Positions 37,251-49,100 of a DNA stretch of 64,000 nt are shown piece by piece. The translations under genes and the position numbers were made by a program. The first letter of the stretch is position 1. Each line of letters begins with the position of its first letter. This DNA comes from Thermoanaerobacterium sp. RBIITD (GTDB taxonomy: Bacteria; Bacillota; Thermoanaerobacteria; Thermoanaerobacterales; Thermoanaerobacteraceae): NCBI RefSeq assembly GCF_900205865.1, contig NZ_LT906662.1, positions 2,183,411 through 2,247,410 of the forward strand, read 5' to 3'. The notes beneath the pieces were generated by a model. It saw only the letters and a list, made by a program, of their open reading frames with translations. It was not told the DNA's origin and did no database searches.

Positions 37251-38375
37251 ATGAAGAAGAAAATAAAATTGGGGTTTGTAGGGCTTGGTTTTATTGGTAC
37301 ATTACATGCGACTGCGTGCTTTGCTATGCCATTAATATTTAAAAGTTTACCATATGAAGTTAGACTTGGTAAAGTGTGTAAAAATAATATTCAAGATATA
37401 CCACATTTCTTTGAAGGTGGTGTAAAAACGGTTGAAGAATTATTACAGGACAATGATTTAAATGCGGTTGATATATGTACACCAAATTACCTTCATTACG
37501 GTCAAGCAATCAAAGTTATAGAAAAGGGTTTAAATCTATATCTTGAAAAGCCTATTGGACTAAACGGCAATGAAGCATATGAAATAATGAAAGCTGCAAA
37601 TGATAGAGGAATTATTAACCAGGCTGCACTTATGTACAGATTCATGCCTGCAGTAAATCAAGCGAGAGATATGATAAATAATGGTGAGATAGGTGAGATA
37701 CTGAATTTTAAAGCTATGATGCTGCATTCTGGTTATCTCGATCCAAAAAGACCTATGTCATGGAAGATGCGCTTTAATACATCTGGCGGCGGTGCAGTTA
37801 TTGACCTTGGCATACACCTCATTGATTCAATTAGATTTATGCTTGGTGAAGTAAAATCTTTAAAAGCAGAATCGAAGACATATTTTAAAAGTAGACCAAA
37901 ATCAAATGGATCTGACGTATATGAAGATGTTGATGTTGATGATTGGACAATGGCATATTTAGTAATGCAAAATGGTGCATGGGGAACTATGGAGACATCA
38001 AGAATATCGGCTAATTTAGAAGAGGAAACGCGCTTTTTAATATATGGTACAAAGGGTTCCATAGTCGTTTCTACAAAACAACCTCGATATGCATCACTTT
38101 ATAAAAAGCAAGAAAATCAATTTGTAATGGGTAAATACAATAAAAAGAGTGAGTTTTCAAAATATCTAGATACAATATATCCTGAAGAAAAGTACTCACT
38201 TGGCTGGATGGTTGATATGCATATGGCAAGCCTTACAAATTATTTTTTAAATATTACTGAAGGCAAAATAATATTTAAAGAAACACCAACATTTGAAGAA
38301 GCTTATAAAAGCCAGACAATAATAGATAAAATTTTACAATCAGTAAATGATAATAGTAAAGAAATAGAAATATAA
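37251..38375 (+). CDS. Gfo/Idh/MocA family oxidoreductase
   Basis: The 374-aa NAD(P)-dependent sugar dehydrogenase-type enzyme has the Rossmann motif LGFVGLGFIGTLHA (residues 5-18), DICTPNYLHYGQAI, the catalytic EKPIGLN (Lys), and the C-terminal domain with GGGAVIDLGIHLIDSIRFMLGEV. AAGGAGGT site before the ATG. The substrate is likely a sugar or inositol derivative, but the context gives no hint. Confidence 0.9.
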   Translation: MKKKIKLGFVGLGFIGTLHATACFAMPLIFKSLPYEVRLGKVCKNNIQDIPHFFEGGVKTVEELLQDNDLNAVDICTPNYLHYGQAIKVIEKGLNLYLEKPIGLNGNEAYEIMKAANDRGIINQAALMYRFMPAVNQARDMINNGEIGEILNFKAMMLHSGYLDPKRPMSWKMRFNTSGGGAVIDLGIHLIDSIRFMLGEVKSLKAESKTYFKSRPKSNGSDVYEDVDVDDWTMAYLVMQNGAWGTMETSRISANLEEETRFLIYGTKGSIVVSTKQPRYASLYKKQENQFVMGKYNKKSEFSKYLDTIYPEEKYSLGWMVDMHMASLTNYFLNITEGKIIFKETPTFEEAYKSQTIIDKILQSVNDNSKEIEI

Positions 38376-38468
38376 AAAATATGATAAATTTTATTCTCTT
38401 GTATAGGATTTAGATTATTTAAGATTTATAAAATAGAAATAAAAAATTGCTTTACTAAGAAATTTCGA

Positions 38469-38513
38469 GTATACTTAAGTATACGGTAATATATGCGTGA
38501 TATATTACCGTAT
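38469..38513. terminator. Double palindrome before the rRNA operon
   Basis: GTATACTTAAGTATAC (38469-38484) is a perfect palindrome that runs into a 13-bp hairpin ATACGGTAATATA / TATATTACCGTAT (38481-38513). It may end transcription of the oxidoreductase or act as a regulatory site for the rRNA promoters. Confidence 0.5.
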
Positions 38514-38539
38514 ATGTTCATAATAAGCTTTAAACAAAG

Positions 38540-38568
38540 TTGATATATGAAATAATACATGGTATATT
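38540..38568 (+). promoter_or_regulatory. rRNA promoter P1
   Basis: TTGATA (38540-38545), 17-bp spacer, TATATT (38563-38568). Confidence 0.55.
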
Positions 38569-38689
38569 AATAACTGTCGCTGCAAGAGCGGGACAATAGG
38601 TTGATGCAATTCTGAGCCGAATGAACTGAGGCGAAGGATCTTAGGATCCGAAAGAAGTAGTCCAAAGAAATATGACAGCAAAAAAATAG

Positions 38690-38718
38690 TTGACATAAAA
38701 AATGAAATATGATAATAT
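38690..38718 (+). promoter_or_regulatory. rRNA promoter P2
   Basis: TTGACA (38690-38695), 17-bp spacer, TAATAT (38713-38718), about 85 bp upstream of the 16S 5' end. Confidence 0.65.
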
Positions 38719-38745
38719 AGACAATGTCGCCAATGCGACAGGTTG

Positions 38746-38769
38746 AACCTTGAAAACCGAACAGTGAGA
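38746..38769 (+). other. 16S processing stem, 5' strand
   Basis: AACCTTGAAAACCGAACAG... pairs with the strand at 40546-40569 on the other side of the 16S gene, forming the expected RNase III precursor stem. Confidence 0.75.
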
Positions 38770-38803
38770 AAAAAGCCAGAGAATAAAAAAGAGGTAAGGA
38801 TTT

Positions 38804-40329
<1,526 letters not shown>

Positions 40330-40356
40330 AATCCTACAAAAAGTATTAAAAGGCGA

Positions 40357-40538
40357 ATTGTAATTATTAAGAGATGACGATTAATTGCGCTTTCGTAATA
40401 TACTAGGCGAGTGAAGCGCAGTGAGGCGTATGAGCGAAAGCGAAAGCCGTCACAACGCATAGACGGCGTTAGCCGAACAAGCGTAAGGAGCCTAAAGTAT
40501 ATAGAAAGCACAATTTGTCGATCGATAATAATTACAAT
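40357..40538 (+). repeat. rRNA spacer stem-loop repeat, copy A
   Basis: Outer arms ATTGTAATTATTA (40357-40369) and TAATAATTACAAT (40526-40538) are perfectly complementary. Inner arms (GCTTTCGTAATATACTAGGC against GCCTAAAGTATATAGAAAGC) continue the long stem. The apex carries GTCACAACGCATAGACGGC. Related copies lie at 40661-40847 and 44166-44334. Confidence 0.8.
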
Positions 40539-40545
40539 GAGCATA

Positions 40546-40569
40546 TCTCACTGTTCAGTTTTGAGGGTT
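40546..40569 (+). other. 16S processing stem, 3' strand
   Basis: TCTCACTGTTCAGTTTTGAG... is complementary to 38746-38769. Confidence 0.75.
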
Positions 40570-40581
40570 AAACCCTCAAAG

Positions 40582-40605
40582 TGAACCTTGAAAACTGCAC
40601 AATGC
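40582..40605 (+). other. 23S processing stem, 5' strand
   Basis: TGAACCTTGAAAACTGCACA... pairs with 44107-44130 after the 23S gene, with two mismatches. Confidence 0.8.
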
Positions 40606-40660
40606 AAAAAAAAGGGTAACGAGAAAAACGAGTTACAATGAGAACCGATATACATTGTCC

Positions 40661-40847
40661 GGAAAATATTATTAAAAGCGAACGATTAATGAAGCTTTCG
40701 TAATATATCACGATGAACGTAGCGCAGTTTGGCGTATGAGCGAAAGCGAAAGCCGTCACAACGCATAGACGGCGTTAGCCAAACAAGCGAAGAGAACCGA
40801 TGATATATTAGATAAGCGGAATTTGTGAGCGTTAATAATAATTTTCC
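40661..40847 (+). repeat. rRNA spacer stem-loop repeat, copy B
   Basis: Outer arms GGAAAATATTATTA and TAATAATAATTTTCC are near-complementary. The core GTATGAGCGAAAGCGAAAGC and GTCACAACGCATAGACGGC are identical to copy A, while the inner arms differ but keep pairing. It lies between the 23S 5' processing strand and the mature 23S. Confidence 0.8.
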
Positions 40848-41363
40848 AAAGAAAAGCGATGTATAAAAAAGAGAAGGTCAAGTTACAAAGGGCGTATGGT
40901 GGATGCCCAGGCACTTAGAGCCGAAGAAGGACGCAGCGAGCGGCGAAACGCTCCGGGGAGCTGCAAGCAGGCAGAGATCCGGAGATATCCGAATGGGGAA
41001 ACCCGCTTAAGGTAATACTTAAGCATCCCATGGTGAACACATAGCCATGAGGAAGGGAGACCGCGCGAACTGAAACATCTAAGTAGCGCGAGGAAAAGAA
41101 AGAAAAATCGATTTCCCAAGTAGCGGCGAGCGAACAGGAAAGAGCCCAAACCATCACCTATGGTGATGGGGTTTAGGACCACGCAAAATGAGTATCGGAC
41201 GAAGCCGAACGGACCTGGAAAGGCCGGCCAAAGACGGTGAAAGCCCAGTAGGCGAAAGAAAGATACAAAGGTGGGATCCAGAGTACCACAGGATAGGCAA
41301 CCCGGTGGGAAGACGGGAGGACCATCTCCCAAGGCTAAATACTCCTAAGTGACCGATAGCGCA

Positions 41364-41395
<32 letters not shown>

Positions 41396-41445
41396 GGGAG
41401 GGGAGTGAAAAAGAACCTGAAACCATATGTCCACAAGCAGTGGAA

Positions 41446-41513
41446 GTCTGGCACTCAACTGAACATGTTAGGGAGGAGAAAAAAGAACTAGCGTGTCCGG
41501 TTGAGTGCCAGAC
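41446..41513 (+). mobile_element. Short 23S intervening sequence (ORF-less)
   Basis: GTCTGGCACTCAACT (41446-41460) pairs over 15 bp, with one G-U, to GGTTGAGTGCCAGAC (41499-41513). The stem replaces the short hairpin that normally follows the CAAGCAGT segment. The loop contains TTAGGGAGGAGAAAAAAGA, which aligns with the ribosome-binding region of the GIY-YIG insert at 42768-43074 (TTAGGAGTGAAAAAGATG), and then ACTAG like the end of that insert. It looks like a deletion derivative of the same element. Confidence 0.7.
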
Positions 41514-42034
41514 GACCACGTACTTTTTGTAGAACGGACCGGCGAGTTATAGATATGCAGCAAGGTTAAGCGAAAGCGGAGCCGAAGCGAAAGCGAGTCT
41601 AAAGAGGGCGGAAGTTGCATATCATAGACCCGAAACCGTGCGACCTACCCATGATCAGGGTGAAGCCGGAGTAAGATCTGGTGGAGGCCCGAACCACGTT
41701 GACGTTGAAAAGTCATGGGATGAATTGTGGGTAGAGGAGAAATTCCAATCGAGCTCGGAGATAGCTGGTTCTCCCCGAAATAGCTTTAGGGCTAGCCTCA
41801 GGGAGTAAATATGGAGGTAGAGCACTGAATGGGCTAGGGGCCAAAAAGGCTACCGAACCCTATCAAACTCCGAATGCCATATTGATACCTGGGAGTCAGA
41901 CTACGAGTGATAAGATCCGTGGTCAAAAGGGAAAGAGCCCAGACCGACAGCTAAGGTCCCAAAGAGCATGTTAAGTGGGAAAGGAAGTAGGACTTCCAAG
42001 ACAACCAGGATGTTGGCTTAGAAGCAGCCATACA

Positions 42035-42066
<32 letters not shown>

Positions 42067-42767
42067 AAATCCTGCGCCGAAAATAAACGGGGCTAAAACA
42101 TGACACCGAAGCTTCGGATGAAAAATGGTAGGGGAGCGTACTGTATAGGGGGAAGGATAAGCGGAAGCGAATCTGGACAATACAGTAGAGAGAATGCCGG
42201 TATAAGTAACGAGAGTAAGGCGAGAAACCTTACCGTCGAAAGCCTAAGGATTCCTGGGGAAGGATAATCCGCCCAGGGTAAGTCGGGACCTAAGCCGAGG
42301 CGAAAGCGTAGGCGATGGACAACCGGTAATGAGTCCGGTACCACCAATATCCGATAAAAGAGAAGCAAGGACGCAGCGAGATAAGAAAAGCGTGCGGTTG
42401 GTAGAGCACGTCCAAGCAGCGACGAAAAGGGATGTGAGTGAAGTACCACATACCATAAGAGCTGTAACGGGGAGCCGAAAGGCGAAGTTTCAAAGGGGCT
42501 GCCGAGAAAAATTGCTATCGAGGATAAAGGTGCCCGTACCGCAAACCGACACAGGTAGGCGAGGAGAGAATCCAAAGACGAGCGGGAGAACCCTCATTAA
42601 GGAACTCGGCAAAAAGACTCCGTAACTTCGGGAGAAGGAGTGCCGAAAGGCCGCAGAGAAGAGGCCCAAGCGACTGTTTACCAAAAACACAGGTTTCTGC
42701 TAAGTCGAAAGACGAAGTATAGGAGCTGACGCCTGCCCGGTGCTGGAAGGTTAAGGGGAAATGTTAT

Positions 42768-43074
42768 CCGGCACTCAACTATACCTATTAGGAGTGAAAA
42801 AGATGTATTATGTCTATGTAATAAAGAATGAAAAAGGAGGCATATATACAGGCTATTCAGAGAATCTACGAAAAAGAGTAGAGGCACATAATAAAGGATT
42901 AAACAAGTACACAAAAGAGCATAAATGGGAAATAATTTATTATGAAGCATACAAAGCGAAAGAAGATGCAATAAAAAGAGAAAAACAATTAAAAGAATCT
43001 CATAACGCAAGAAGATGGTTAAAAGAAAGAATAGCCAAAAGTAAAAACTCTTAGTAGATAGAGTTGAGTGCCGG
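42768..43074 (+). mobile_element. GIY-YIG-encoding intervening sequence in 23S helix 68
   Basis: The 307-nt insert is bounded by CCGGCACTCAACT (42768-42780) and AGTTGAGTGCCGG (43062-43074), a 13-bp perfect stem. In other bacteria this point is the tetraloop of helix 68 in domain IV. Flanking rRNA resumes at GAGAAGCATAG...AAGCCCCAGTAAACGG. No group I or group II intron features are visible, so this is an RNase III-type intervening sequence rather than a self-splicing intron. Confidence 0.8.
42803..43054 (+). CDS. GIY-YIG endonuclease encoded inside the 23S rRNA gene
   Basis: The 83-aa single-domain nuclease is related to the UPF0213/YhbQ group. The YVY...YTG version of the GIY-YIG motif is in MYYVYVIKNEKGGIYTGYSENLRKRVEAHNKG, with the catalytic Arg in NLRKRV and the metal-binding Glu in EDAIKREKQLKES. 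The frame is open from 42761, but ATG 42803 has TAGGAG 8 nt upstream and lies wholly within the insert. It is probably the homing or maintenance factor of the intervening sequence; translation from rRNA transcripts would need processed or separate RNA. Confidence 0.85.
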   Translation: MYYVYVIKNEKGGIYTGYSENLRKRVEAHNKGLNKYTKEHKWEIIYYEAYKAKEDAIKREKQLKESHNARRWLKERIAKSKNS

Positions 43075-43087
43075 AGAAGCATAGAAC

Positions 43088-43182
<95 letters not shown>

Positions 43183-43433
43183 CTTGGGCGCTGTCTAGAT
43201 GGGGGACCCGGTGAAATTGTAGTACTCGTGAAGATGCGAGTTACCCGCGACAGGACAGAAAGACCCCATGGAGCTTTACTGCAGCTTGTCACTGGATTTT
43301 AGTAATCCCTGTACAGGATAGGTGGGAGGCAGAGAAAGATGGGCGCAAGCCTATCTGGAGCCGACGTTGGGATACCACCCTGAGATTACCGAAATTCTAA
43401 CATAGGAGCCGTAAGCCGGCATATGGACACTGA

Positions 43434-43466
<33 letters not shown>

Positions 43467-43677
43467 AAAAAAGTAACGGAGGCGTCCAAAGGTTACCTCA
43501 GCGCGGAAGGAAATCGCGCGTAAGAGTGCAAAGGCAGAAGGTAGCCTAACTGTGAGAAAAACAATTCGAGCAGGGACGAAAGTCGGGCTTAGTGATCCGG
43601 CGGTAGAGAATGGGATTGCCGTCGCTCAACGGATAAAAGCTACCCTGGGGATAACAGGCTGATCTCCCCCAAGAGTC

Positions 43678-43821
<144 letters not shown>

Positions 43822-44106
43822 TCGCGGGCGTAGGAAATTTGAGAGGGGCTGCCCTTAGTACGAGAGGACCGGGGTGGACGAACCGATGGTGTACCAGTTG
43901 CGTAGCCGTACGCACAGCTGGGTAGCCAAGTTCGGAAGGGATAAACGCTGAAAGCATCTAAGCGTGAAACCCACCTCAAGATAAGATTTCCCAAACCGAA
44001 AGGGAGTAAGACACCTTGAAGAAGACGAGGTAGATAGGCCGGAGGTGTAAGAGTAGAAATACTTTGAGCTGACCGGTACTAATAAGTCGAGGACTTGACC
44101 AAAGAA

Positions 44107-44130
44107 GCATTGTGCAGTATTCAAAGTTCA
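44107..44130 (+). other. 23S processing stem, 3' strand
   Basis: GCATTGTGCAGTATTCAAAG... is complementary to 40582-40605. Confidence 0.8.
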
Positions 44131-44165
44131 TTTAGAAAAAGCATATATGTGAAGAATCAAAAGAA

Positions 44166-44334
44166 GAAAATATTATTGGAGAGAGCGATTAATTGCGTTT
44201 TCGTAATATACTCGGCGAACGAAGTGCAGTGAGGCGTCAAAAGACGTCACAACGCATAGACGGCTTTAGCCGAACAAACGAAGTGAGCCGAAAGTATATA
44301 GAAAACACAATTTGCGAACGGAAATAATATATTC
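44166..44334 (+). repeat. rRNA spacer stem-loop repeat, copy C
   Basis: It lies between 23S and 5S. Outer arms GAAAATATTATT and AATAATATATTC pair with one mismatch. Inner arms TTTTCGTAATATACTCGGC / GCCGAAAGTATATAGAAAA and the apex GTCACAACGCATAGACGGC match copies A and B, though the GCGAAAGCGAAAGC segment is missing. Confidence 0.8.
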
Positions 44335-44378
44335 TAAGAGAAGAATCAACATATATGCAAAGAAATGAACAAAAGATA

Positions 44379-44488
44379 TCCGGTGGCAATAGCGGAGGTT
44401 AAAAACCCGTTCCCATACCGAACACGGAAGTGAAGCCCTCCAGCGCCGATGGTACTGCTATTGCGGGAGAGTAGGTCGCTGCCGGTGA
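44379..44488 (+). rRNA. rrf: 5S ribosomal RNA
   Basis: Complete 5S gene of about 110 nt. It starts TCCGGTGGCAATAGCGG, contains CCGTTCCCATACCGAACACGG and GCGGGAGAGTAGG, and ends in GCTGCCGGTGA, which pairs with the 5' end. Ends are estimated by the terminal helix. Confidence 0.95.
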
Positions 44489-44499
44489 AAATTTACATA

Positions 44500-44540
44500 A
44501 AAGAGGTGGTCTGTTTTAAATAGACTATCTCTTTTTTATT
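44500..44540 (+). terminator. Terminator of the rRNA operon
   Basis: Long stem AAAAGAGGTGGTCT / AGACTATCTCTTTT with a T tract. Confidence 0.85.
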
Positions 44541-44706
44541 TTCGTAGGTTTATTACTTTCTATAAAATTACAAATATTTTATTTTGCATTTTTTGTTTTT
44601 ATAAAAAGTAATATAATATAATTATTACTTATGATGGAAATATATTTTAATAGGTTTATGGTGTTATAAGGAAATTTAAAATAATGATATATAAATGGTG
44701 GTTTAA

Positions 44707-46065
44707 ATGGATTTAGAACTTAATAAAGACTTTATAGAGAAGATGAAAGTCTTACTAAAAGAGGATTTTGAATCATTTATAAAAGAATTAGATAAAGAGC
44801 CATATAGAGCATTAAGAGTGAATACACTAAAAATTACAACCGATGAATTTAAAAGGATTTCTCCCTTTTCATTAAAACCTGTACCATGGTGTGATATGGG
44901 ATTTTATTTTGATAATAATGAAAGACCGGGAAGTCATGTATATCATGATGCTGGGTTATATTATATACAAGAGCCAAGTGCAATGGCGGTTACAGAAGTT
45001 TTGGATCCAAAGCCTGGTGAATTTGTATTAGATTTAAGTGCTGCACCTGGGGGAAAATCAACACATATTGCGTCTAAACTTAATGGTGAGGGCATCCTTG
45101 TTGCAAATGAGATTAATTCGAAGAGGGTAAAGATACTTGCGGAAAACATAGAGAGAATGGGCATAAAAAATGCTATAATACTTAATGAATCACCTGACAG
45201 GATTACTGATAAATTTAGAGAGTACTTTGACAAAATCCTTGTTGATGCACCCTGTTCCGGGGAAGGGATGTTTAGAAAAGATGAAATCGCGAGGAAAGAA
45301 TGGTCAAAAGAGAATGTTGCAAGATGTGCTGCAAGGCAGAAAAATATACTTGATAGTGCATCAAAAATGCTTAAACCTGGAGGAATATTGGTTTATTCTA
45401 CATGTACATTTTCGCCGGAAGAAGATGAAGGAGTTATTTCAGACTTTCTTATAAAACATGAGAATTATGATATTGTTGAAAGTAATGTATACTCTGGCTT
45501 TGATTATGGCCACCCTGAATGGGTAAATGGTAATGATAAATTAAAAAAATGTATTAGACTTTGGCCACATATGATAAAAGGTGAAGGACACTTTATTACA
45601 AAACTTAAAAAAGAAGGCATTAATGACTACAAAGGTGAAAATAAAATTAAAAAGATTTTAGATAAAGATATAAATTTTTTCTATGATTTCGCAAATAATT
45701 ATCTTGATATTGATGTAAATAAATTAAATTTAAAAATCATAGGTGACCATATATACCACATACCATATCAATTGCCGCATTTAAATGGAATTAAAGTATA
45801 TAGAAATGGATGGGACCTTGGCATTCTCAAGAAAAATCGATTTGAGCCTTCACATTGGCTTGCAATGGCGCTAAAAAAAGATGAATCGAGGCAATATTAT
45901 AAACTTAAAGATTTTGAATTAGATAAATATCTTCATGGTGAAACATTAAATGTTGACATGGAGGATGGATGGCTTCTTGTTTTAGCTGATGAATTTCCAA
46001 TAGGATGGGGAAAAATTACAAAAGGAATTTTAAAGAATTACTATCCTAAATGCTTGAGAAGATAA
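44707..46065 (+). CDS. rsmF: RsmF-like rRNA cytosine-C5 methyltransferase
   Basis: The 452-aa NOL1/NOP2/Sun-family m5C methyltransferase has an SAM-binding motif DLSAAPGGKSTHIASKL (about 113-129), the motif IV Cys in DAPCSGEGMFRKDE (about C182) and the catalytic motif VI Cys in YSTCTFSPEEDE (about C232). A C-terminal RNA-binding extension (about 310-450, FEPSHWLAMALK) is typical of RsmF/YebU types. It lies directly behind the rRNA operon with its own promoter region. Confidence 0.92.
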   Translation: MDLELNKDFIEKMKVLLKEDFESFIKELDKEPYRALRVNTLKITTDEFKRISPFSLKPVPWCDMGFYFDNNERPGSHVYHDAGLYYIQEPSAMAVTEVLDPKPGEFVLDLSAAPGGKSTHIASKLNGEGILVANEINSKRVKILAENIERMGIKNAIILNESPDRITDKFREYFDKILVDAPCSGEGMFRKDEIARKEWSKENVARCAARQKNILDSASKMLKPGGILVYSTCTFSPEEDEGVISDFLIKHENYDIVESNVYSGFDYGHPEWVNGNDKLKKCIRLWPHMIKGEGHFITKLKKEGINDYKGENKIKKILDKDINFFYDFANNYLDIDVNKLNLKIIGDHIYHIPYQLPHLNGIKVYRNGWDLGILKKNRFEPSHWLAMALKKDESRQYYKLKDFELDKYLHGETLNVDMEDGWLLVLADEFPIGWGKITKGILKNYYPKCLRR

Positions 46066-46078
46066 ATATTTTATGAAA

Positions 46079-46111
46079 AAAAGGTACATAATAATATGTG
46101 CCTTATTTTTA
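46079..46111 (+). terminator. Terminator after rsmF
   Basis: Stem AAGGTACATA / TATGTGCCTT (one G-U) and ATTTTTA tail. Confidence 0.8.
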
Positions 46112-46193
46112 TGCCTTTTTGAGTTAAAAATAATATTAAATTGGGAATAATAATTTTATCGTAATATTTTGGGATAAAGGAGATGAGTTTTTC

Positions 46194-49100
46194 TTGGATT
46201 TTACAACATTAGCACATGTATCGATTGGGGTTTTACTTGCATTTGTATTATTAATGATTTTAGATAAATATTTTAGAAGAGATATTGTCGATGAAAGAGA
46301 ATTAAATGATGTTTTGCTAAATCAAGAAGAATTAATGAAACACGCACAGGATTTAGCACAAAATCATTATTTAATAAAAGATACAAAGCTTAACTATATG
46401 CTAATACCCCGCATGAATAAAAGCTATAATTACATAAAATCCGTATATAGAAGTATAAATACCGGTGAAGATACACAATCAATATCACAAGATGCTGAAT
46501 GGCTGTTGGATAATTTTTACATAATTGAAGAGCAGGTAAAGGAGATAAGGAGAAGCCTATCAAAAGGATATTATTCAGGATTGCCAGGGCTTAAAAACAG
46601 CATTTTAAAAGGATATCCAAGGGTATATGCAATTGCGCTTGAATTAGTATCACATACAGATGGTAGGATTGATGAAGATACTGTTTTGAATTTCATCAAT
46701 GCATATCAATCTAAATCTCTTTTATCAAGTGGTGAGCTATGGGCACTTGGGTTGATGATCCGCATTGCACTAATTGAAAATATAAAGAGAAGTTCAGAGA
46801 AGATAATCGTTACTCAAAAACAATGGCATAAAGCGGATGAAGTAGCTAATATTTTATTATCAAATAAAAATATTTCTTTTGAAGATGTTAAAAAATTAAT
46901 ACATGAAAAAGTAATTACAGTTGAAAGGATACCTACATCATTTTTTGAAAGACTGCTACAAAGAATAAGGATGAATAGCGATGATACCACAATATTGATT
47001 CAATATATAGATAGGATTCTTCAGGAATATGATACAAATATAACTAACATTGTAGAGATTGACCATCAGATACTGGCGGCACGACAGGTTTCTATTGGAA
47101 ATGCCATTACAAGCCTTAAATATGTTTCTACGCTTGACTGGGCACAGATTTTTGAAAGGCTTAGCAATGTTGAACAGATTTTAAGACAGGACCCAGATGG
47201 TACATATCCCGCGATGGATTTTGAATCAAGGGACTACTATAGACATGAGGTAGAGAAGATCGCCAAAAGGTATAATACATCAGAGACATTTGTTGCAAGA
47301 AAAGCAATTGAATGTGCGAAGGAAGTATTAAATGACAATAATAAGCCGGGTTATATAAATCATGTTGGGTTTTATATAATAGGTAAAGGTAAAAGCATAC
47401 TGGAAAGTAAACTTGACCACAACAAAAGCAATATAAGAATTAGAAGGCTTATTAAAAAATATCCTGCAGCATTTTATATTTCTTCTATAATAGCGTTAAC
47501 AGTCATTTTTATTTGCGCTATAGCACTGTTGTCAATGAAAGTAGGTATAAGTGCATCAAATCTTGTAATAATGGTGGCTGTATCTTTAATACCCGTAAGC
47601 GAAATAGCAGTGCAAGCAGTAAATTGGACTTTGATGCACATAAATAAGCCTACAATCATACCAAAGATTGAGCTAAAAAATGGCATACCTGATGATTCTG
47701 CTACAATGGTAATAATACCGACATTGCTCACAAGTGTAAAAAGGGTTAAAGAACTTTTGTCGCAGCTTGAAGTAATCTATATTGCAAATAAGGAAAAGAA
47801 TCTATATTTTGCACTGGTTGGGGATTTTAAAGATACTAAGGAAGAAAAACTACCAGATGACGATAAAATAGTCGAGAGTGCTCTAAATGGGATTAAAAAG
47901 CTAAATAAAAAATATTCTCCTGAGAAAGATGTATTTTTCTACTTTCATAGGAAGAGAATCTTTTGCAAAATGCAAGAGTCATTTATGGGATGGGAAAGAA
48001 AAAGAGGTGCAATTGTTGAGTTTAACGAGCTTTTGAATGGCTCAAATGACACAAGTTATAATATAAAAAGTACAGAAGAAATAGATAAATTACCACATAT
48101 AAAATACGTGATAACTCTTGATGCAGACACAAATCTTACAATGGATACAGCTAAAAAGCTCGTAGGAACAATGATGCATCCTTTGAATAAGGCGGTAATT
48201 GACAGAGAAAGAAATATTGTCGTTGAAGGGTATGGGCTTTTGCAGCCGAGAATTGGTGTAGATATTGTATCTGCCAATACAACAAGATTTTCAAAGATTT
48301 TCGCAGGTCAAGGTGGGATAGATCCTTACACAACTGCAGTATCCGATGTGTATCAAGACCTTTTCGGCGAGGGAATATTTACAGGAAAAGGCATATATGA
48401 TGTGGATGTATTTAGAAACATACTTAGAGATTTGATACCAGATAATGCTGTTTTAAGCCATGACCTATTAGAAGGTTCATTTGTAAGAGCTGGCCTTGTT
48501 ACAGATATTTTGTTAATTGACGGTTTTCCAGCAAAGTACAATTCATACATGATGAGACTTCACAGATGGGTTAGGGGTGACTGGCAGCTTATACCATGGC
48601 TTTTCAAAAGAATTAGAAATAGAGAGGGAAAATTGATTGAAAATCCTTTATCAACTATATCTAAGTGGAAAATTATAGATAATCTAAGGAGAAGCCTTGT
48701 TGCGCCTTTTACTATATTACTATTATTTTTAGGTGTTTTGTCGCCAATTAATGGATTATTAAGCTTGGGGTTATCAATGTTAGTAATGTTTATGCCGTTT
48801 TTAGCTAGCGTATTAGATACATGTATAGGTAAAGTAAGAGTGAATACAGGAAGCCGCGATAATGTGATTACTACTGGAATAAAGAATTCATTTTACAGTA
48901 GTTTGTTACAGTTTGCTTTCCTTCCATATCAAGGATATATGATGACAGATGCTATAATTAGAACATTGTATAGGGTCTTTGTATCGAAACGCAATTTGCT
49001 TGAATGGGTTACTGCAGCAGACATGGAAAGGCGTCTTAAAAACGATCTTCTTAGTTTTTTAAGCAAAATGTGGATATCTATCACAATTGCATTAGCATTT

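Noticed and set aside
42768-43074. Group I intron in 23S
   Set aside because: No P, Q, R, S core elements are visible and the insert is bounded by a simple perfect stem.
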